In this document: in pieces, positions 17,795-24,398 of the stretch
Position numbering within the stretch: the first letter of the stretch is position 1
How the letters are laid out: each line of letters starts with the position of its first letter
DNA from: Clostridiales bacterium
Lineage (GTDB): Bacteria; Bacillota; Clostridia; Lachnospirales; Lachnospiraceae
Assembly (NCBI GenBank): GCA_019424245.1
Contig: JAHYZV010000012.1
Coordinates: 1 to 27,583 of the forward strand
Length of the DNA stretch: 27,583 nucleotides
Direction of reading: 5' to 3'
The notes under the pieces: model-generated
Seen by the model: only the letters and a program-made list of their open reading frames with translations
Databases searched by the model: none
What the model was told of the DNA's origin: nothing
Position numbers and translations under genes: made by a program

Positions 17795-17891
17795 CCGGGT
17801 GATTCAGTATGCTTACAGGCAGCGGCTATGTGTATACACGCAGGGCTATGCATAAAATATATAGAAAATATATAGAAATATAAAAAAAGAC

Positions 17892-17920
17892 TTGCAATGA
17901 ACTGATATGTGTGGTAAACT
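17892..17920 (+). promoter_or_regulatory. promoter of the tRNA unit
   Basis: TTGCAA at 17892-17897 and TAAACT at 17915-17920 are 17 bp apart, with TGG directly before the -10 (extended -10). The start would be near 17927, about 45 nt before the mature tRNA-Tyr. A perfect 10-bp palindrome, GTGTATACAC, lies upstream at 17830-17839; no role is known. Confidence 0.6.
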
Positions 17921-17971
17921 TCAAAAAGTTTCGTTGGCAGATATGATTCGTTATGTCTGCCTATGATAAAT

Positions 17972-18053
17972 GGGTGGATTCCCGAGTGGCCAAAGGGGAC
18001 AGACTGTAAATCTGCTGGCACTGCCTTCGAAGGTTCGAATCCTTCTCCGCCCA
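17972..18053 (+). tRNA. tRNA-Tyr (anticodon GTA)
   Basis: The acceptor stem GGGTGGA pairs with TCCGCCC, and the discriminator is A. The anticodon loop is CTGTAAA (GTA), and the T-arm has GGTTCGAATCC. A long variable arm marks it as class II, as expected for bacterial tRNA-Tyr. CCA is not encoded (TTC follows), so it must be added by the CCA enzyme. It is 83 nt ahead of tRNA-Leu in the same unit. Confidence 0.97.
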
Positions 18054-18136
18054 TTCTACATAGCACAGACTTGCTGGCAGTAAAGCTTAACTTAGGCTGC
18101 GCCAAGTACTTGTTATGTATTAAAATATACCAAAGA

Positions 18137-18223
18137 GCCGGTGTGGCGGAACTGGCAGACGCACAGGACTTAAAATCCTGCGGGACTTATACTCCCATAC
18201 GGGTTCGATTCCCGTTGCCGGCA
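18137..18223 (+). tRNA. tRNA-Leu (anticodon TAA)
   Basis: The acceptor stem GCCGGTG pairs with TGCCGGC, including G-T pairs, with discriminator A as in all bacterial tRNA-Leu. The anticodon loop is CTTAAAA (TAA). The D-arm has GGCGGAACTGGCAGACGC, the variable arm is long (CGGGACTTATACTCCCA), and the T-arm has GGGTTCGATTCCC. CCA is not encoded. It reads UUA (and UUG) codons. Confidence 0.97.
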
Positions 18224-18290
18224 TTAAGTTAATATACAGCATGTAGAAGAAAATAATATTTCATACCACAGGCTGTATAGGTGATTAAAG

Positions 18291-18330
18291 ACAGACCTCT
18301 AAGTAGATTAATACAGAGGTCTGTTTTTTT
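18291..18330 (+). terminator. terminator of the tRNA unit
   Basis: A perfect 10-bp stem, ACAGACCTCT (18291-18300) with AGAGGTCTGT (18315-18324), and a 14-nt loop, followed by seven Ts (18324-18330). A strong intrinsic terminator 67 nt after tRNA-Leu. Confidence 0.95.
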
Positions 18331-18415
18331 AATATCTGTGATATATAAGTATGATATGGCAGAAAATATAAAATATATTTTGCAGCTTACATTATACCTG
18401 CGTGATAAACTATGG

Positions 18416-18444
18416 TTGATACAATATATATATTAGTGTACAAT
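18416..18444 (+). promoter_or_regulatory. promoter of the GT2-glf unit
   Basis: TTGATA at 18416-18421 and TACAAT at 18439-18444 are separated by exactly 17 bp; both are 5/6 matches to the vegetative consensus. The start would be near 18451, leaving a short leader with AGGGGGA before the ATG at 18473. Confidence 0.75.
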
Positions 18445-18472
18445 TATCAGTATTGTTTATAGGGGGAAGTAT

Positions 18473-19231
18473 ATGATTGAACTTGACGGAATGCTGTCTG
18501 TTATTATGCCGGCATACAACGAAGAAAAACTTATATATTCAAGTATAATGAAAACTTTGGATATAGTTTCCTCGTTTGTAAAAGATATAGAGATAGTTGC
18601 AGTTAATGATGGAAGTAAGGATAACACAAAGTCCGAGATTATAAGGGCACAGAAAGAGGATAAGAGAGTAAGACTGGTGACCTCTGATAAAAACAGGGGA
18701 AAGGGTAATGCAATAATAGCAGGAGTATCGCAGGCAAACGGAAAATATATAGCATTCGTAGATGCGGATTTAGAGCTTAACCCATCACAGCTTGAAGGAT
18801 ATCTTAACAAGATGCTTACCGACAATGTGGATGTGGTTATAGGCTGCAAGTTCCATAAGGATTCAAAGCTTAAATATCCATTTAAAAGAAAGGTCATAAG
18901 CATGTGCTATTATATAATGCTTCTTTTACTGTTTCATCTGAATGTCAAGGATACACAGACGGGACTTAAGGTGTTTAAGGCAGAGGCTATAAAACCGGTA
19001 GGACATCTTATAAGGACATCCGGCTTTGCGTATGACATAGAGCTTCTTGTTGCAGTTCACAGAAGAGGCTTTAAGATAGCACAGATGCCGGTAGAAGTAG
19101 TTTTCGTAAGAGAAAAGGATTCAAACAGGATTGGAATAAAAGATTGTATAAGAGCTTTTAACGATACCTGGGCAATATTCTACCGCGTCTACTTTAAACA
19201 TTACTATGACGATGCCAGGGTCAGAAAGTGA
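18473..19231 (+). CDS. Dpm1-like GT2 (polyprenyl-phosphate sugar synthase)
   Basis: GT-A glycosyltransferase resembling dolichol-phosphate mannose synthase: it would move a sugar from a nucleotide donor to undecaprenyl phosphate. Motifs: SVIMPAYNEEKLI, AVNDGSKDNT (Asp46), RGKGNAIIAG, the metal-binding DAD at 97-99 (FVDADLELNPSQLE), and VKDTQTGLKVFKAEAI followed by GFAYDIELL, all standard for this group. A short hydrophobic stretch (MCYYIMLLLLFHL, about 144-156) may lie on the membrane; there is no large C-terminal membrane domain. Length is 252 aa. The product could supply the PIG-V-like transferase of the upstream operon. The last codons (ARVRK, stop) lie inside the first copy of the 86-bp hairpin repeat, so the C-terminus has been shaped by that element. 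Confidence 0.92.
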   Translation: MIELDGMLSVIMPAYNEEKLIYSSIMKTLDIVSSFVKDIEIVAVNDGSKDNTKSEIIRAQKEDKRVRLVTSDKNRGKGNAIIAGVSQANGKYIAFVDADLELNPSQLEGYLNKMLTDNVDVVIGCKFHKDSKLKYPFKRKVISMCYYIMLLLLFHLNVKDTQTGLKVFKAEAIKPVGHLIRTSGFAYDIELLVAVHRRGFKIAQMPVEVVFVREKDSNRIGIKDCIRAFNDTWAIFYRVYFKHYYDDARVRK

Positions 19232-19299
19232 AAAGCCGTTCGTGCTCGCACGAAAAGGCTTTTAACCTTCAGACCCGCCCAAACATGAGAAGGGAGCGA
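19214..19299 (+). repeat. 86-bp hairpin repeat, copy 1
   Basis: First of two direct copies (5 differences in 86 bp; offset 181 bp). It contains the end and stop codon of the Dpm1-like gene. It folds as a nested hairpin: GGGTCAGAA (19218-19226) with TTCAGACCC (19268-19276, one A/A mismatch), then AAAAGCC with GGCTTTT, and CGTGC-TC-GCACG at the tip. It ends with AAGGGAG, which looks like a stranded ribosome binding site. Confidence 0.88.
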
Positions 19300-19369
19300 T
19301 TTGCAGGGCAAATCAGCGGAATTCGAATGTTTGCAGAATTGAGGGAGCAGCGAAGCTGCGGAGCAATTC
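19298..19369 (+). repeat. palindromic core between the two hairpin copies
   Basis: Two further hairpins: GATTTGC-AGG-GCAAATC (19298-19314), and GAATTG (19336-19341) with CAATTC (19364-19369), which encloses GCAGC-GAA-GCTGC (19347-19359). After it comes an A-run (19382-19393 region) that leads into copy 2. The base composition is richer in G than the flanking genes. It looks like a small non-autonomous repetitive element; no transposase is present. Confidence 0.75.
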
Positions 19370-19394
19370 GAGGGCATCGTCAAAGAAAAAAACA

Positions 19395-19480
19395 GCCAGG
19401 GTCAGAAAGTGAAAAGCCGTTCGTGCTTGCACGGAAAGGCTTTTAACCTTCTGACCCGCCCAAACATGAGAAAGGAGTGA
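19395..19480 (+). repeat. 86-bp hairpin repeat, copy 2
   Basis: Second copy. Here the outer stem is perfect: GGGTCAGAA (19399-19407) with TTCTGACCC (19449-19457). The middle stem is AAAAGCC (19412-19418) with GGCTTTT (19438-19444), and the tip is CGTGC-TT-GCACG. AAAGGAG at the end (19471-19477) is the working ribosome binding site of glf. The hairpin sits 14 nt before that site and could influence glf expression. Confidence 0.88.
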
Positions 19481-19484
19481 GGTT

Positions 19485-20597
19485 ATGTATGATTATTTAA
19501 TAGTTGGTGCCGGTCTGTACGGCGCAGTATTTGCAAGACAGGCAGCAGATGCCGGGAAAAAAGTACTTGTAGTAGATAAAAGAGATCACATAGCAGGTAA
19601 CGTATATACAGAAAAGATAGAAGGAATAAATGTACATAGGTATGGAGCCCATATATTCCACACTAATAATAAAAGGGTATGGGAATATCTTAATAGATTC
19701 ACAGAATTCAACAGATTCACGAATTCACCTGTGGCTAATTATAATGGTGAACTATATTCACTTCCATTTAACATGTATACATTTAATAAAATGTGGGGCG
19801 TTGTTACACCAGATGAAGCACGTAAGATGATAGAAAAACAGAAACAGGCAGCAGGCATAAGTAATCCGCACAATCTTGAAGAACAGGCAATAAGCCTTGT
19901 TGGAACAGATATATATGAGAAGCTTATAAAGGGCTATACAATGAAGCAGTGGGGAAGACCTTGCACAGAGCTTCCTGCATTTATTATAAAAAGACTTCCA
20001 GTTAGATTTACATTTGATAATAATTATTTTAATGCACTTTATCAGGGTATTCCAATAGGTGGATATACAAGAATGGTTGAAAATATGCTTGATGGAATAG
20101 AGGTAAGACTGTCCACAGATTATCTTAAAGAAAAAGAAGAGCTGGATAAGCTTGCATCAAATGTTGTGTATACAGGACCGATAGATGAATATTTTGGCTA
20201 TAAGCTTGGGACACTTGAGTACAGAAGTGTACGTTTTGAAACAGAAGTGCTGGATATGCCTAACTACCAGGGCAATGCAGCGGTTAATTATACTGATGAA
20301 AAGAGTCCTTATACAAGAATAATAGAACACAAATGGTTTGAGTTCGGTAAGGATGAGAATGGAAATGAGCTGCCTAAAACAGTTATAAGCAGGGAGTACA
20401 GTTCTGAATGGAAGCCGGGGGATGACCCTTATTATCCTGTCAATGATGAGAAGAACAGTTTGCTTTATGCTGAATATAAGAAGCTTGCAGAAGAACTGGA
20501 TGGAGTTATATTTGGCGGAAGACTTGGCGAATATAAGTATTATGATATGGATGCTGTTGTGGCAGCGGCACTTGATAAGGCAGAAGAACGTCTGTAA
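19485..20597 (+). CDS. glf: UDP-galactopyranose mutase
   Basis: Flavoenzyme that converts UDP-galactopyranose to UDP-galactofuranose, the donor for galactofuranose in surface glycans. The FAD-binding N-terminus is YLIVGAGLYGAVFARQA (GxGxxG), followed by DKRDHIAGNVYTE and the family signature HRYGAHIFHTNNKRVW. GTDIYEKLIKGYTMKQWGR, NNYFNALYQGIPIGGYTRM and YTGPIDEYFGYKLG contain conserved active-site and dimer residues. Length (370 aa) is normal. AAAGGAG 7 nt before the ATG supports the start, and this site lies in copy 2 of the hairpin repeat. It is probably transcribed with the Dpm1-like gene, through both repeats. A Galf transferase is not obvious here, though one of the GT2 or GT4 enzymes upstream could use the product. 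Confidence 0.98.
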   Translation: MYDYLIVGAGLYGAVFARQAADAGKKVLVVDKRDHIAGNVYTEKIEGINVHRYGAHIFHTNNKRVWEYLNRFTEFNRFTNSPVANYNGELYSLPFNMYTFNKMWGVVTPDEARKMIEKQKQAAGISNPHNLEEQAISLVGTDIYEKLIKGYTMKQWGRPCTELPAFIIKRLPVRFTFDNNYFNALYQGIPIGGYTRMVENMLDGIEVRLSTDYLKEKEELDKLASNVVYTGPIDEYFGYKLGTLEYRSVRFETEVLDMPNYQGNAAVNYTDEKSPYTRIIEHKWFEFGKDENGNELPKTVISREYSSEWKPGDDPYYPVNDEKNSLLYAEYKKLAEELDGVIFGGRLGEYKYYDMDAVVAAALDKAEERL

Positions 20598-20663
20598 AAG
20601 AATAGTAAGACAGAATATATGTTGACAATGGTTTTGTATGTATTTATGAATAATTATTATATC

Positions 20664-20692
20664 TTTACATAAACTATATCCTAGATTATAAA
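20664..20692 (+). promoter_or_regulatory. tspO promoter
   Basis: TTTACA (20664-20669) and TATAAA (20687-20692), spacer exactly 17 bp; each is 5/6 to consensus. The predicted start is near 20699, so the in-frame ATG at 20692 would not be in the mRNA, which supports the downstream ATG at 20737. A second candidate, TTGACA at 20622-20627 with TATGAA at 20645-20650, lies just upstream. Confidence 0.7.
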
Positions 20693-20736
20693 TGCAGCTA
20701 TGTATAAAAGCATATGCAGCAGATTGGAGAAGGTTT

Positions 20737-21213
20737 ATGACAGCAAATAAAGGAATTAATTGGAAAAGGCTGATATTGGCGTTGGTTGTGAGTCTGGGAG
20801 CAGGTGTTATATCCTGGCTTCTTACTGGGAATTCAATGGAGATGTATAAAAATCTTCATAAGCCCATACTCTCGCCACCAGGTCAGCTTTTTCCTGTTGT
20901 ATGGACAATACTTTTTGTACTTATGGGGATAGCCTCATATATAGTGTGTGAAACAAGGGATGATGAAAGGGCAGAAGCTCTTGTATTATATGGAGTACAG
21001 CTTTTTGTGAATATAGGCTGGTCTGTAATATTTTTTAAGTTTAAAGCATTATGGCTGGCTTTTATATGGCTGATGCTTTTGTGGGTGCTTATAATATTTA
21101 CAATATGGCGTTTCTTTCATGTTAACAGGGTCGCAGCATGGCTTATGGTTCCATATCTGTTATGGGTCACATTTGCCGCATATCTTAATGTTACAATTGC
21201 AATAATTAATTAA
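20737..21213 (+). CDS. tspO: TspO/MBR family protein
   Basis: Small membrane protein of the TspO (translocator/benzodiazepine-receptor-like) family, thought to bind porphyrins, haem or lipids and to act in stress responses. Five hydrophobic helices are visible. Signature residues are KPILSPPGQLFPVVWTILFVLMGIASY (Pro/Trp-rich loop to helix 2) and NIGWSVIFFKFKALWLAFIW. With this start the length is 158 aa, the usual size; the frame is open further up to 20692, but GGAGAAGG directly before the ATG at 20737 and the promoter position favour the shorter form. It stands alone with its own promoter. There are no haem or photosynthesis genes nearby, so its ligand is open. Confidence 0.95.
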   Translation: MTANKGINWKRLILALVVSLGAGVISWLLTGNSMEMYKNLHKPILSPPGQLFPVVWTILFVLMGIASYIVCETRDDERAEALVLYGVQLFVNIGWSVIFFKFKALWLAFIWLMLLWVLIIFTIWRFFHVNRVAAWLMVPYLLWVTFAAYLNVTIAIIN

Positions 21214-21220
21214 ACACTAA

Positions 21221-21249
21221 TTGAAAAGTGTAAGTGCATGTGCTAAAAT
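21221..21249 (+). promoter_or_regulatory. promoter of the GH25 lysozyme gene
   Basis: TTGAAA (21221-21226), 17-bp spacer, TAAAAT (21244-21249) with TGC directly before it (extended -10). The start would be near 21256, giving a leader of about 137 nt before the GTG at 21393. The leader holds a possible 17-codon reading frame (see next entry). Confidence 0.75.
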
Positions 21250-21275
21250 ATGTTAATTGTAGACTAGAGGTGTAT

Positions 21276-21329
21276 ATGGTGAATATCATGTGTAGAATAT
21301 CTTTTGACCCTGGAATCGCTATAATATGA
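21276..21329 (+). CDS. possible leader peptide before GH25
   Basis: A 17-codon frame, MVNIMCRISFDPGIAII, stop TGA at 21327-21329. AGAGG at 21266-21270 is 5 nt before its ATG, as good as the site of many real genes here. It lies wholly in the leader of the lysozyme mRNA predicted from the promoter at 21221. No run of regulatory codons and no clear attenuator is visible, so it may be chance. Low confidence. Confidence 0.25.
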   Translation: MVNIMCRISFDPGIAII

Positions 21330-21392
21330 TATAAGGCTGTGGATGATGCTTGATAGACATTATATACAGAATACGAAAAAGAGGAATGAAAA

Positions 21393-23000
21393 GTGAATAA
21401 AGCAAAAGAACTATTAAACAAACTAAAAGAATTCGTTTCACTTCATAAGGTTGTCTGCCTGTCAGCAGCAGGGGTGGTATGTGCAGTGGCTGTTACAGGT
21501 ATTGTTGTTGCAGTAGTGCTTGGAAATCACTCAAAGGCTGATACAGTGGCTGGTGTAGAAACGGCACAGGAAGAAACTATGCAGACTATAGTTATGGCTA
21601 CAGTTGAAGAAGTTACAGAGGAAACTACAGCACAGACTGAGTCGGAAGAGGAAACAGAAACAGAGGTGATAGAAACAGATTCATCACTTGAGTTTGAATA
21701 TGATGGTAAGAAAATAGTCATAAGCGCAGATAAGCCGGTTGAGCTTATACCAGAAGAGGACCTTGCAGATAAGATTAAAGAAGATGACTCGACAACTGAA
21801 ATAGGCGGCGATGTAGAAGTTGACGAACCTGATTCAGGTAACAGTAAAGTGAACGATACAGCAAAGGATTATGATATTATAGTTGATAATCCTGATAAAA
21901 CAGTTACAGCAGGCGAGGAATATGCACCACTTGCTGGCGTAAGGATTGATGAGCTTTATAATTCATCAGCACCTATTGGATTTACTATAACAGATGAAGC
22001 GGGTAATGTGGTTGCTTCGATGACAGGTGATGAGGTTAAGAATTATGGTGGTAATCCTGAGGATATAAAGGTTACACTTGAGAATGCAGGAAACTACAAG
22101 GTTCATTATGAATATACAGCACCAGGCATGACAGTAACAGAAACAGTTCATGGAATTGATGTGTCACACTGGCAGAACGATGCTGGCGGAATTGACTGGG
22201 GTGCTGTTGCAGATGCTGGTTATAAGTTTGCCATGATTAAGGTAGCAGGAAGATCTATAGGTGATGATGGTAATCTGTATGAGGACAATTATTTCAGATA
22301 CAATATAGAGCAGGCAACAGCTAATGGCATCAAGGTAGGAGTATACTTCTTCTCACAGGCATTAAGTGTCCAGGAGGCATATGAAGAGGCATCATATACT
22401 CTTAATCTTATAAAGGACTATAACATAACATATCCTGTAGCCTTCGACTGGGAGACATCAAGCGGCTACAGAACATGTGACAGACTTAACAAAGATGAGC
22501 TTACAAGCATATGTGAAGCGTTCTGCGATACAGTAAAGAGCCATGGATACCAGCCTATGATATATATGAGTAAGAATGACTGGGTAAATAAGGTTCACAC
22601 AAACAAACTTACATCAAAGTATAATGTATGGCTTGCATGGTATTTCTATAAGTATTATAACAGTCCAAGTAACAGATTGTATGAAGATGGTGATGAAGTT
22701 CCGGATCTTGACTTTGGATATAATATATGGCAGTACACAAGTACAGCAAATATCCCAGGAATTAATGGTGCATGTGATATGAATGTTGCATTTGCTACAA
22801 CATATAAGTCGGGTGACACTAAAACGAAGGATATAACAATCAGGGTTGAAAAGAAAAAAGGAGAGCCTGAAACTACTGCACCAGACAAGGGCAATACAAC
22901 AGAAACAACAACCGGTACTACATCAGGAACAACCGGTGCAGCAGAAACGTCAGGAACAACAGCTGCTAACAATGCAGAAACAGCAGCTCCTGTACAGTAA
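21393..23000 (+). CDS. membrane-anchored GH25 lysozyme (N-acetylmuramidase)
   Basis: Cleaves the beta-1,4 bond of peptidoglycan at MurNAc. A cytoplasmic basic N-terminus and one membrane helix (about 20-43) anchor it. A Thr/Glu-rich spacer (55-155) and an Ig-like segment (about 160-250, with DELYNSSAPIGFTITD) follow. The GH25 domain starts at VHGIDVSHWQ (Asp256) and has the catalytic DxE in VAFDWET (Asp352, Glu354), then GVYFFSQALSVQEAYEEA and, near its end, NIWQYTSTANIPGINGACDMN. The C-terminal tail is Thr/Gly/Glu-rich (from about 490) and would be outside the cell. The start is GTG at 21393, with AGAGG 8 nt upstream; the nearby ATG at 21386 is out of frame and closes at once. It is probably a cell-wall remodelling enzyme; I see no phage genes near it. 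Confidence 0.95.
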   Translation: MNKAKELLNKLKEFVSLHKVVCLSAAGVVCAVAVTGIVVAVVLGNHSKADTVAGVETAQEETMQTIVMATVEEVTEETTAQTESEEETETEVIETDSSLEFEYDGKKIVISADKPVELIPEEDLADKIKEDDSTTEIGGDVEVDEPDSGNSKVNDTAKDYDIIVDNPDKTVTAGEEYAPLAGVRIDELYNSSAPIGFTITDEAGNVVASMTGDEVKNYGGNPEDIKVTLENAGNYKVHYEYTAPGMTVTETVHGIDVSHWQNDAGGIDWGAVADAGYKFAMIKVAGRSIGDDGNLYEDNYFRYNIEQATANGIKVGVYFFSQALSVQEAYEEASYTLNLIKDYNITYPVAFDWETSSGYRTCDRLNKDELTSICEAFCDTVKSHGYQPMIYMSKNDWVNKVHTNKLTSKYNVWLAWYFYKYYNSPSNRLYEDGDEVPDLDFGYNIWQYTSTANIPGINGACDMNVAFATTYKSGDTKTKDITIRVEKKKGEPETTAPDKGNTTETTTGTTSGTTGAAETSGTTAANNAETAAPVQ

Positions 23001-23049
23001 ACTGCTAAACAGGTTTCTGTGGTAACGTAAAATATAAGTAATTAATAAT

Positions 23050-23096
23050 AAAAGCTGATTCTTAAAAACGATGGTTAAAGATTCAGCTTTTATTTT
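23050..23096 (+). terminator. terminator after the GH25 gene
   Basis: Stem AAAAGCTGA (23050-23058) with TCAGCTTTT (23083-23091), extendable by two pairs past one mismatch; a 24-nt loop; then a T-rich tract to 23096. The loop is long, but the A-stem-T pattern is typical. Confidence 0.7.
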
Positions 23097-23112
23097 ATGT
23101 TTGTTAGAAGGT

Positions 23113-23177
23113 TTCGCAGGAAATTCAAAAAGAGTTAACATATTGTTAACAATTAATAAGCCTGACAATGATATAAT
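23113..23177 (+). promoter_or_regulatory. promoter of the acylation pair with PhoP-box-like hexamers
   Basis: A perfect extended -10 is seen: TGA then TATAAT (23172-23177). There is no matching -35 (ACAATT at 23149-23154). Upstream are four hexamers at an exact 11-bp period: TTCGCA (23113), TTCAAA (23124), TTAACA (23135) and TTAACA (23146). The Bacillus PhoP box is TT(A/C)ACA-like repeats with 5-nt spacers, so this is a candidate activator site. The last two also form a perfect dyad, GTTAACA-TAT-TGTTAAC (23134-23150). The link to phosphate is inference. Confidence 0.5.
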
Positions 23178-23235
23178 CAGCTGTAATGCTTTGTAATGAA
23201 TATAAAACTAACAAATAAAGGAAACGAGGCGTGGT

Positions 23236-24363
23236 ATGAAAAAGTTATGGCCACACATTAGATGCGTAATATTTATATGTGTGCTTGCGGCAGTTATATG
23301 TGTATGTGACTATCTGTTTGCAGAAAGTGGATATATAAGGTTCATATTTAACCAGGTTAAAGCTGAAAATGCAGGAACGGATAATGGATATGATACAATA
23401 ATTCTTGGAGCATCCCATACAAGATGCAGTATAGATACAAGCAGTATAGACGAAAAGCTGGGAGTGAATTCATTTAATATGGGTATTCCTGGTGAAACGG
23501 TTGATGATATGTATTATGTTTTAAAGTCTGTATGCAAGGATAATGACGTTAAAAAAATAGTTATAGATGTTGACTATTATTACTGGATGAATGGACAATC
23601 ACAGAATCATTTTTCAAGGTCGTTTATATATCAGCAGATAAAGGATCCGCAGATTAAAGCAGAATATTTGTGGAAGAACAAGTCTTATCTGGATATAAGA
23701 AATGTATTTTCAAGAAGGCTTACATGGAAATGCACTTTGAATAAGGCAAAGACCAATATTGAGTTAAAGAAAACGGAAGAATATAAAAACTATGATATGT
23801 CAGCAGGACTTGATAAGGATGGATATTTTGCTACAGCAGGTGGACCTTATATGGGAAAGGGCTTCTGCTATAGATACAGGATAAATGAAGTTCCGGGAAA
23901 TCCTGAATATACACAGACAATGAAAAGAAATGCCAACAAGGAGCTTGATAAGACTGTTATAGCACAGTTTGAGCAGCTGGTTGAGTATTGCAGGGAAAAC
24001 AACATACAGATAGTATGTGTAGAATCGCCTATAACACCAGATGCATTCAGGGATGCAGAGGTTGATAAGGCGGTTACGAAACTTAAAGCGCTCTTTGACA
24101 GCTATGGAATAGCCTATTATGATTTTAATAAGGCACTTATGTCAGCACTTCCAAGAGATGATTCAGCATATGTGGATGCAGAGGGACATATGTATGGAGA
24201 GCTTGCAGAAAGCTATTCGGAGCTTCTTTCGGAGGTTCTTTACGAGGATGCACAGGGAACGCTGGATGAGAGCAGATATTTTTATGATTCATATGAGAGT
24301 ATGTATAACTCTATGGTACAGGATTATGAGGAGGCCACAGGACTTGAATGGAAGTCATATTAG
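23236..24363 (+). CDS. SGNH-hydrolase-like protein paired with MBOAT (DltD/AlgX-like role)
   Basis: One membrane helix (about 8-28) anchors an extracellular alpha/beta domain. TIILGASHTRCSID carries the nucleophile candidate Ser60 in a G-x-S-H block, followed by FNMGIPGETVDDMYY, typical of the acyltransferase-associated SGNH proteins. Near the end, DAEGHMYGE offers Asp314 and His318 as the other catalytic residues. Such proteins work with an MBOAT partner to move acyl (usually acetyl) groups onto a polysaccharide or teichoic acid outside the cell. The MBOAT gene follows after 35 nt, a clear two-gene operon. GAGG 6 nt before the ATG supports the start. The exact subfamily (DltD, AlgJ/X or PatB-like) cannot be told, and the acidic C-terminal 40 residues are not part of the catalytic fold as far as I can see. 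Confidence 0.8.
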   Translation: MKKLWPHIRCVIFICVLAAVICVCDYLFAESGYIRFIFNQVKAENAGTDNGYDTIILGASHTRCSIDTSSIDEKLGVNSFNMGIPGETVDDMYYVLKSVCKDNDVKKIVIDVDYYYWMNGQSQNHFSRSFIYQQIKDPQIKAEYLWKNKSYLDIRNVFSRRLTWKCTLNKAKTNIELKKTEEYKNYDMSAGLDKDGYFATAGGPYMGKGFCYRYRINEVPGNPEYTQTMKRNANKELDKTVIAQFEQLVEYCRENNIQIVCVESPITPDAFRDAEVDKAVTKLKALFDSYGIAYYDFNKALMSALPRDDSAYVDAEGHMYGELAESYSELLSEVLYEDAQGTLDESRYFYDSYESMYNSMVQDYEEATGLEWKSY

Positions 24364-24398
24364 ATTGGTTTCCTATGATATAAAGAATGGAGAGCAGT

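Noticed and set aside
17792..17828. TAGCCG/CGGCTA inverted repeat after the glycan operon
   Set aside because: Six-bp stem, 25-nt loop and no T-run; not a convincing terminator.
17963..18232. 89-codon reading frame across both tRNAs
   Set aside because: It is made of the two tRNA genes read as protein; the RNA folds explain the sequence fully.
19228..19446. 72-codon GTG-start frame inside the hairpin repeats
   Set aside because: The two copies are 181 bp apart, so they are read in different frames and give different peptides; the region is explained by palindromes, and the GTG lacks its own ribosome binding site.
21393..23000. GH25 gene as a phage endolysin
   Set aside because: It has an N-terminal membrane anchor and Thr-rich tails, and there are no holin or phage structural genes nearby.
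23134..23157. Rex-type redox operator
   Set aside because: The Rex site is TTGTTAA-N4-TTAACAA; here the half-sites are in the opposite order or fused, so the match fails.
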